Of a stretch of 64,000 nt of DNA, positions 58,613 to 64,000 are shown one piece after another. Below the pieces are notes generated by a model. That model was not told where the DNA came from. It was given only the letters and a program-made list of their open reading frames with translations, and made no database searches. A program made the position numbers and the translations under genes. This DNA is from Seonamhaeicola sp. (GTDB lineage Bacteria; Bacteroidota; Bacteroidia; Flavobacteriales; Flavobacteriaceae): assembly GCF_028281565.1 (NCBI RefSeq), contig NZ_JANQJQ010000016.1, positions 62,001 to 126,000 on the forward strand, given 5' to 3'. Numbering within the stretch: the stretch's first letter is position 1; each line of letters begins with the position of its first letter.

Positions 58613-58659
58613 AAGTAACACTACTTATATATTTGTCATGAAATTAAGTATAAATACTT
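58613..58659 (+). promoter_or_regulatory. nrtA promoter with two palindromic boxes
   Basis: AAGTA-ACAC-TACTT (58613-58626) lies just before a perfect -7 element TATATTTG (58628-58635); the box start is 15 nt before the -7. A second perfect box AAGTA-TAAA-TACTT (58646-58659) lies downstream of the -7, in the leader. The gene starts at 58683. Confidence 0.66.
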
Positions 58660-58682
58660 AGAAATTAATTAAAACAATAAAT

Positions 58683-60077
58683 ATGAAAGCACTAATTAAA
58701 AAAACGATCTGGATTTTACCTGTAGCGGTTTTACTTTTTTCTTGTGGTAACAAAAAGAAAGATGATACGCTAGCTGAAAAAGTTTCAACTGAAACTTCAA
58801 AAACAAAACAATTGGAAATTGAGAAACCACAGTTAACATTTGGTTTTATCAAATTAACAGATATGGCTCCTTTAGCCATTGCAAAAGAAAAAGGATTCTT
58901 TGAAGATGAAGGTTTATTTGTTTCTGTAGAGGCACAATCAAACTGGAAAAATGTATTAGACCGTGTTATTGATGGTCAGTTGGACGGGTCTCACATGTTA
59001 TCAGGTCAGCCCATTGCGGCCGGAGCAGGTTTTGGACGTCAGGCAGAGTTGGTAACACCATTTTCAATGGATTTGAATGGTAATGGTATTACCGTATCTA
59101 ATGATGTTTGGTCTAAAATGAAGCCAAATGTGCCAAAAGGTGCTGATGGTAAGCCAATACACCCTATTAAGGCAGATGCGCTTAAGCCGGTAATTGATGA
59201 ATACAAAAACAATGGTAAAGCCTTTAAAATGGGCATGGTATTCCCGGTATCAACGCATAACTATGAGATTCGTTATTGGTTGGCAGCAGCAGGTATTCAC
59301 CCTGGAATGTACACCGCTGATAACGTACAAGGTCAAATTGACGCTGAGGTTTTATTATCTGTAACACCTCCGCCACAAATGCCGGCTACGCTTGAGGCGG
59401 GAACCATTTACGGTTACTGTGTGGGTGAGCCATGGAATCAGCAAGCCGTATTTAAAGGTATTGGTGTACCTGTAACAACAAACTACGACATCTGGAAAAA
59501 CAATCCTGAGAAAGTATTTGTAATGACTAAAAAGTTTGTTGAAGAAAACCCTAATACAGCTATCGCCGTTACTAAAGCACTGATCAGAGCCGGTAAATGG
59601 TTAGATGAACCGGGAAACAGAGCAGAAGCTGTTAAGATCTTATCAATGCCTCAGTATGTTGGTGCTGATGAAGTGGTATTGGCCAACTCCATGACAGGAA
59701 CCTTCGAGTTTGAAAAAGGTGATAAGCGTGAGATGCCGGACTTTAACGTATTCTACAAGTACAATGCAACATATCCGTTCTATTCTGATGGTATTTGGTT
59801 CTTAACACAAATGAGACGATGGGGACAGATCCCGGAGTCTAAACCGGCTGCATGGTATGCTGAAACTATCAAAGATATTTACAGACCAGACATTTGGAAA
59901 AAAGCGGCTGCATTATTAGTTGAAGAAGGCAATATTCCTGCAAGTGATATTCCTGAAACTGACGGATACAAACCGGCTACATCAGATTTTATAGATGGCA
60001 CTACATACGATGCCAAAGATCCTATAGGATACATCAACAGCTTTAAAATAGGAAACAAAGACGAAGCTGTACAATAA
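58683..60077 (+). CDS. Nitrate/nitrite-type ABC transporter substrate-binding lipoprotein
   Basis: A 464-residue NrtA/CmpA-like binding protein. The lipobox (V-L-L-F-S-C-G) anchors it in the membrane. The N-lobe begins [15 protein letters not shown] and the binding-cleft motif G-W-x-Q or equivalent is seen as L-S-G-Q-P-I-A-A and G-Y-C-V-G-E-P-W-N. It would capture nitrate (or cyanate/bicarbonate-like anions) in the periplasm. It heads the nrt operon, whose promoter carries two regulon boxes. Confidence 0.9.
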   Translation: MKALIKKTIWILPVAVLLFSCGNKKKDDTLAEKVSTETSKTKQLEIEKPQLTFGFIKLTDMAPLAIAKEKGFFEDEGLFVSVEAQSNWKNVLDRVIDGQLDGSHMLSGQPIAAGAGFGRQAELVTPFSMDLNGNGITVSNDVWSKMKPNVPKGADGKPIHPIKADALKPVIDEYKNNGKAFKMGMVFPVSTHNYEIRYWLAAAGIHPGMYTADNVQGQIDAEVLLSVTPPPQMPATLEAGTIYGYCVGEPWNQQAVFKGIGVPVTTNYDIWKNNPEKVFVMTKKFVEENPNTAIAVTKALIRAGKWLDEPGNRAEAVKILSMPQYVGADEVVLANSMTGTFEFEKGDKREMPDFNVFYKYNATYPFYSDGIWFLTQMRRWGQIPESKPAAWYAETIKDIYRPDIWKKAAALLVEEGNIPASDIPETDGYKPATSDFIDGTTYDAKDPIGYINSFKIGNKDEAVQ

Positions 60078-60103
60078 AAAATAATCAATAAAAGCAAATA
60101 GTC

Positions 60104-61207
60104 ATGAAGCAAAGCATAACATTAAATAAAGTAAGCAAGTTTGTGGGGTTAGGTTTTATATCCACATTAAAGTCACTATTTACGGGAAAACTTGATAAGG
60201 AGGATTTTAAAGACTTCTTACGTAAAACTGTGGTGCCTCTTACTTCAATTGTTCTGTTTATCGGATTATGGCACGTAGGAGCCAAAACACTTTATAATAT
60301 TGAAGCAGACTATAAGATCAATAAGGCAATGGAAGAGCAGGGACAGGCGGCTGCCGATGAAATGGCAGCCTGTATAGCCTCAGGCGACATTAGTTGTCAG
60401 CCTAATACCTTACCGTCACCGGCGCAGGTTTGGGATTCTTATAAAACCTTATTGGCAGACCACAAAGCCATTAGTGCGGATAAGGCCGCCTTTAAGGAAA
60501 AAACAGCAGCTTTAAATGCCAAGCGTATAGCCGAAGGAAAAGCGCCCATTACGTATACCGGAAGGCCATCGTTTGTGGACCAGATCATCACCAGTTTAAA
60601 AACCGTATTTGCCGGATTTTTGTTAGCCCTCTTTATAGCGGTTCCAATCGGCATTGTCATAGGGTTGAGTAAAACCTTAAGAAGTTCATTCAACTGGTTA
60701 ATACAGATCTTTAAACCGGTATCTCCGGTGGTGTGGTTGCTGTTAGTATTCATGATTGTAAAAACCATGACCAAAGACTCCAATTCAGATAGTGCTTTTA
60801 TCATCTCTTTCATTAGTGTTGGTTTGTGCGCTATGTGGGCTACCCTGGTAAATACAGCCATGGGGGTTTCTACCGTTGACAAAGATTATATAAATGTTGC
60901 CAAAGTCTTAAAATTAGGGCCTATTCAAAAAGTGTTCAAAGTAATATTACCGTCTTCGCTACCACTTATTTTCACAGGACTACGTATTACCTTATCGGTA
61001 GCGTGGATGGTACTTATTGCTATTGAATTGTTAGCACAAAATCCTGGATTAGGGTTATTTGTTTGGGAAGAGTTCCAAAACGGCGCGAACGACTCCAATT
61101 CTAAGATCATTGTAGCCATGTTTGTTATTGGAATTATCGGGTTTCTGTTAGACAGGATCATGTTAACCATTCAAAATATGGTATCGTTCAATAAGAATGC
61201 ACAATAA
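60104..61207 (+). CDS. Nitrate/nitrite-type ABC transporter permease
   Basis: A 367-residue MetI-like permease. After an unusual N-terminal extension (about 30-170) with one membrane helix, a core of five or six helices carries the EAA loop (V-A-K-V-L-K-L-G-P-I-Q-K-V-F-K-V-I-L-P) and a P-S-S-L-P-L-I turn. It forms the homodimeric channel for NrtA-captured anion. The extension, about 60 residues longer than in ordinary NrtB, is not recognised. Its neighbours are nrtA and the two ATPases. Confidence 0.88.
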   Translation: MKQSITLNKVSKFVGLGFISTLKSLFTGKLDKEDFKDFLRKTVVPLTSIVLFIGLWHVGAKTLYNIEADYKINKAMEEQGQAAADEMAACIASGDISCQPNTLPSPAQVWDSYKTLLADHKAISADKAAFKEKTAALNAKRIAEGKAPITYTGRPSFVDQIITSLKTVFAGFLLALFIAVPIGIVIGLSKTLRSSFNWLIQIFKPVSPVVWLLLVFMIVKTMTKDSNSDSAFIISFISVGLCAMWATLVNTAMGVSTVDKDYINVAKVLKLGPIQKVFKVILPSSLPLIFTGLRITLSVAWMVLIAIELLAQNPGLGLFVWEEFQNGANDSNSKIIVAMFVIGIIGFLLDRIMLTIQNMVSFNKNAQ

Positions 61208-61211
61208 CAAA

Positions 61212-61272
61212 ATGTTGAATTGTTAAATCGTTAAACAGTTAATTAAACGAATCAACAGATCAACAGATAAAC
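61212..61272. repeat. Spacer repeat between permease and ATPase genes
   Basis: AAATGTTGAATTGTTAAATCG, TTAAACAGTTAATTAAACG and AATCAACAGATCAACAG form an imperfectly palindromic string, the same family as the nirB-nirD spacer at 14546. Confidence 0.5.
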
Positions 61273-61281
61273 TTTTAGAAA

Positions 61282-62130
61282 ATGGCATATTTAGAATTAA
61301 ATAGTATTTATAAAACCTACGGTCAGGGCGATCATGCCACCGAGGTACTTTCAAATATCAACCTGTCTATTGAAGAAGGGGAGTTTGTTGCCATAGTAGG
61401 TTTTACGGGAAGTGGCAAAACAACACTGGTAAACTTAATTAACGGTTTACTTGAACCTACAAGTGGAGAAGTGTTGTTTAAAGGTGAACCGGTAAGAGGA
61501 ACCAGTCACGAGCGCGGGGTAATTTTTCAGAATTATTCCTTGTTACCATGGTTAAGTGTAGGGCAGAATGTATATATGGCTGTTAAAGAAGCCTTTCCAA
61601 AGGAAAAGAAGGCGGTTCTTAACGACATGGTAGCCAGTTATGTTGATATGGTAGGATTAACACCGGCAATCAATAAGCGTCCAAAGGAATTATCAGGAGG
61701 GATGCGTCAGCGTGTAGCAGTGGCCAGAGCATTAGCCATGAAACCGGAAATGATCATTATGGATGAACCTTTAGGCGCATTGGATGCTTTAACACGTGGG
61801 AACCTTCAGGATGAAATATTGAACATCTGGGGAAAAGATAAGCGCACCGCTTTATTAATTACCAATGATGTAGACGAAGGTATTTATATGGCAGACAGGA
61901 TCATTCCGTTACGTCCGGGACCAAGGGCTACTTTAGGGCCCGAGTTTAAAATAGACATTGAGCGCCCCAGGGATAAGACCGAATTAAACGATAATCCTAA
62001 TTATAAAAAGACCAGGAATGCCATTATAGAATATTTAATGGATATAGGGAATCAGCGTAAATCGGTGGCCAGGGAAGCATTCGTATTACCGGATTTAGCA
62101 CCCAAAAGTTTTGTAGGCAGTAGATTTTAA
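61282..62130 (+). CDS. Nitrate/nitrite-type ABC transporter ATPase (NrtC-like)
   Basis: A 282-residue ATPase. Walker A is G-F-T-G-S-G-K-T-T (about residues 40-48), the signature is L-S-G-G-M-R-Q-R, and Walker B is M-I-I-M-D-E-P-L-G-A. The switch-loop His is replaced by Asn (L-I-T-N-D-V-D-E-G). It lacks the NrtA-like C-terminal domain of cyanobacterial NrtC. It pairs with the next gene's ATPase. The missing His and the partner's altered signature would fall in one composite ATP site, leaving the other canonical. Confidence 0.9.
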   Translation: MAYLELNSIYKTYGQGDHATEVLSNINLSIEEGEFVAIVGFTGSGKTTLVNLINGLLEPTSGEVLFKGEPVRGTSHERGVIFQNYSLLPWLSVGQNVYMAVKEAFPKEKKAVLNDMVASYVDMVGLTPAINKRPKELSGGMRQRVAVARALAMKPEMIIMDEPLGALDALTRGNLQDEILNIWGKDKRTALLITNDVDEGIYMADRIIPLRPGPRATLGPEFKIDIERPRDKTELNDNPNYKKTRNAIIEYLMDIGNQRKSVAREAFVLPDLAPKSFVGSRF

Positions 62131-62141
62131 AAACAAAGGTT

Positions 62142-62975
62142 ATGAGTACAGATACATTAGATTATAAAGTAGTTGGGGATAGAACAGATAACGGTCTTTT
62201 TCCGCCTTCCAGAGTTATGTTGGATTTAAAGAACCTTAAGAAAGTATACCCAACGCCCAAAGGTGATTATGTGGTACTGGAAGATCTAAATCTTCAGATA
62301 ATGAAAGAAGAGTTTGTAACCATTATTGGGCACTCTGGTTGCGGTAAAACAACCATGTTATCTATGATAGCAGGACTTAACAATATTACAGACGGTTATA
62401 TTTCGGTTTTGGGAAAACATGTAAAGGGCCCGGGGCCGGACCGCGGTGTTATTTTTCAGGCACCAAGTTTAATGCCCTGGATGACATCACTTCAAAATGT
62501 GTTATTAGGCGTCAACCAGGTATTTCCACATGCTACCAGAGCACAACGTAATGATATTGCCAAATATTACCTTCAAAAAGTAGGTTTGGAGGATGCCTTT
62601 CATAAAAAAGCATCCGAGTTATCACAGGGGATGCAACAGCGTGTCGGCATTGCACGAGCCTTCGCTATTAAACCTAAGGTGTTACTACTGGATGAACCTT
62701 TCGGCATGTTGGATTCATTGACCCGGGGTGAACTTCAGGACATCCTTATCGAGATATGGAATAAGGAAAAGATCACAGCAGTTATGATCACGCACGATGT
62801 GGATGAAGCGATCTTTTTAGCAGACCGTGTCGTGATGATGACCAGTGGACCCAGTGCTAAAATCGGTGACGTTTTAGAGGTTGATTTTGAAAGGCCAAGA
62901 ACGCGTAAAACCGTTTTAGAACATGAAGATTATTACAAATACAGAAAACATTTAATAGATTTTTTAGAACACTGA
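62142..62975 (+). CDS. Nitrate/nitrite-type ABC transporter ATPase (NrtD-like)
   Basis: A 277-residue ATPase. Walker A is G-H-S-G-C-G-K-T-T-M, the signature is altered to L-S-Q-G-M-Q-Q-R, Walker B is V-L-L-L-D-E-P-F-G-M, and the switch His is present (M-I-T-H-D-V-D-E-A). The N-terminal 30 residues are an extra tail before the first strand. It is the partner of the preceding ATPase and ends the importer genes; the next gene is an outer-membrane porin with its own promoter. Confidence 0.9.
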   Translation: MSTDTLDYKVVGDRTDNGLFPPSRVMLDLKNLKKVYPTPKGDYVVLEDLNLQIMKEEFVTIIGHSGCGKTTMLSMIAGLNNITDGYISVLGKHVKGPGPDRGVIFQAPSLMPWMTSLQNVLLGVNQVFPHATRAQRNDIAKYYLQKVGLEDAFHKKASELSQGMQQRVGIARAFAIKPKVLLLDEPFGMLDSLTRGELQDILIEIWNKEKITAVMITHDVDEAIFLADRVVMMTSGPSAKIGDVLEVDFERPRTRKTVLEHEDYYKYRKHLIDFLEH

Positions 62976-63004
62976 GAATTAAAGGAAAAAAAGCAGTTAG
63001 AAAC

Positions 63005-63048
63005 ATGAGTTTTGTCATAAATAAGATATTCTTGTCTTTTTATATTTG
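63005..63048 (+). promoter_or_regulatory. Porin promoter with palindrome and -7 element
   Basis: ATGAG-TTTT-GTCAT (63005-63018) lies about 30 bp upstream of a perfect -7 element TATATTTG (63041-63048), giving a dyad centre close to -41 if the start point is 12 nt downstream of the -7 start. This matches the moeA/nap palindrome in both sequence (ATGAC-N4-GTCAT) and position. Confidence 0.6.
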
Positions 63049-63117
63049 CCGACGAACATGTTACTGTTAACCATAAATTAAAAACTAATTCAAACACAAT
63101 ATTTAAAATTAGAAAGT

Positions 63118-64000
63118 ATGAGAAAACAATATGTATTAATAACAATTTTAGCTTTAGTGGCTCAATTTGCACAAGCACAGTTTACCTTAGATGGCGAGTT
63201 TAGACCGCGCTCCGAATACTTCGGAAATGGAGGTAATTTTACCGGAGGGACTTTTCCCGCTCAAACGGCTACAGATGCAGATGAAGGTTTTATAAGAACG
63301 TCTGTAAGAGCAGCCATAAAAGCCAAGTATGTAGCAGAAACTTACACCGTATTTACAAGTTTCCAGGAGGTATTTGTTTTTGGTGACAGACCTCAGATTG
63401 CTACCGCCGGTAATGGTAATTTTAGAGTTCAGGAAGCTTGGGCAGATCTTAAATTAGGAGCATCTTCAACTTTAAAATTAGGTCGCCAGCCATTATCTTA
63501 TGATGATCAAAGAATTCTGGGCGGACTAGGATGGGCACAACAAGCCAGAACACACGATGCGGCCGTTTACAAATACAAAAAAAATAAGTTTAGTTTAGAT
63601 ATAGGTGGTGCTTTAAACACTACAGTAGACGAAGTATATAATACTTCAGCCTTATTCTCTTATAGAGATATGGTATTTGTGAGAGCGAACAGTAAAGGTG
63701 AAAAATTTAATATTTCATTTTTAGGTTTAGTAAATACGTTTCAAGACTCAAATGTAGATGGCTCCAATAAATCCAGCTTACTTACAGCTGGTTTGCACGC
63801 AGGTTACAAAGCAGGTGCTTTGGGGTTAAGCTCTAATCTTTTCATTCAAGAAGGTGAAAGAATTGGTGGGGCAGATGTAAAAGGTGCCTTGTTATATAGC
63901 TTGGATGCCACTTTTAAAGCGTCAGATAAAATCACTATTTTGGCAGGATATGAGTCAATTTCCGGTAGAAAAGATGATTCAGCAGCGTTCTTCCCATTAT
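63118..64000 (+). CDS. Alginate-export-type outer-membrane porin (partial)
   Basis: The gene starts at 63118 and continues past the window; 294 codons are visible. A signal peptide (M-R-K-Q-Y-V-L-I-T-I-L-A-L-V-A-Q-F-A-Q-A) precedes Q-F-T-L-D-G-E-F-R-P-R-S-E-Y, a start typical of 16- or 18-stranded porins of the alginate-export/OprD-like group. Later strands include W-A-D-L-K-L-G and L-G-R-Q-P-L-S-Y-D-D-Q-R. It is probably the outer-membrane entry for the nitrate importer encoded just upstream. The substrate is inferred from context. Confidence 0.8.
   Translation, partial: MRKQYVLITILALVAQFAQAQFTLDGEFRPRSEYFGNGGNFTGGTFPAQTATDADEGFIRTSVRAAIKAKYVAETYTVFTSFQEVFVFGDRPQIATAGNGNFRVQEAWADLKLGASSTLKLGRQPLSYDDQRILGGLGWAQQARTHDAAVYKYKKNKFSLDIGGALNTTVDEVYNTSALFSYRDMVFVRANSKGEKFNISFLGLVNTFQDSNVDGSNKSSLLTAGLHAGYKAGALGLSSNLFIQEGERIGGADVKGALLYSLDATFKASDKITILAGYESISGRKDDSAAFFPL

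Overview
The window reads as chromosome of a member of the Bacteroidota, most likely a (probably marine) Flavobacteriaceae species. The DNA is AT-rich. Promoters carry the Bacteroidota -7 element TAnnTTTG, and Shine-Dalgarno sequences are mostly absent. Surface proteins are lipoproteins, and the intergenic spaces hold the palindromic repeat families typical of flavobacterial genomes. No rRNA, tRNA, insertion sequence, phage gene or CRISPR array was seen. Function assignments rest on motifs read by eye; no database search was run.

Layout. 1-9.1 kb holds housekeeping and accessory genes: the end of pabB, tilS, adenine deaminase, a YheT-like hydrolase, an isoquinoline-1-oxidoreductase-like molybdoenzyme pair, and two secreted proteins on the minus strand. 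9.5-25.8 kb is a nitrate/nitrite assimilation and sensing region: a YdeP-family molybdoenzyme; nirB, nirD, a DUF4202 gene, a NarX-like nitrate sensor and RidA; a NarL-like regulator; a NarK transporter; and a nitrate reductase fused to its own FAD/NAD(P)H and [2Fe-2S] modules, coupled to an odd rubredoxin-tailed protein. 26.3-40 kb holds a predicted nitric-oxide-sensing phosphorelay (response regulator, H-NOX, hybrid-sensor kinase, HPt, LytTR regulator) followed by an envelope/exopolysaccharide module (TolC-like, HlyD-like, nucleotide-sugar dehydrogenase, a zinc-ribbon/degenerate-GGDEF protein, a membrane glycosyltransferase, a DUF4114 lipoprotein). 40.1-47 kb is a minus-strand molybdenum-cofactor cluster (moaA, moaCB fusion, moaE, moeB, moaD, mobA, TSUP permease, modE-like, moeA). 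47.2-53.6 kb is a periplasmic nitrate reductase operon (napD, napA, a duplicated tetraheme NapB, a tetraheme lipoprotein, an NapG/NrfC-like ferredoxin, an NrfD-like membrane subunit). 53.8-58.4 kb holds an FNR-like regulator and a globin/redox operon. 58.7-64 kb is a nitrate/nitrite-type ABC importer followed by an outer-membrane porin that runs off the window.

How it fits together. Nitrate crosses the outer membrane (porin) and enters through the ABC importer or NarK. It is reduced in the cytoplasm by the Nas-like enzyme and then by NirBD, or in the periplasm by Nap. All the nitrate reductases need the cofactor made by the Moco cluster. Reactive nitrogen species are expected, which explains a globin with a separate flavin reductase and an H-NOX sensor.

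The most interesting non-coding signal is a set of 9-11 bp direct repeats spaced 21-22 bp, found upstream of each transcription unit of the H-NOX/exopolysaccharide region. Their period matches the known geometry of LytTR-domain binding sites. This suggests a self-contained NO-to-polysaccharide regulon whose output is a LytTR regulator rather than c-di-GMP. A second signal is a palindrome AAGTA/ACGTA-N4-TACTT/TACGT abutting the -7 element of nirB, the narL-like gene, narK and the fnr-like gene, and present near the globin and importer promoters. A third palindrome, ATGAC-N4-GTCAT, lies between the divergent moeA and nap genes and recurs in the form ATGAG-N4-GTCAT before the porin.
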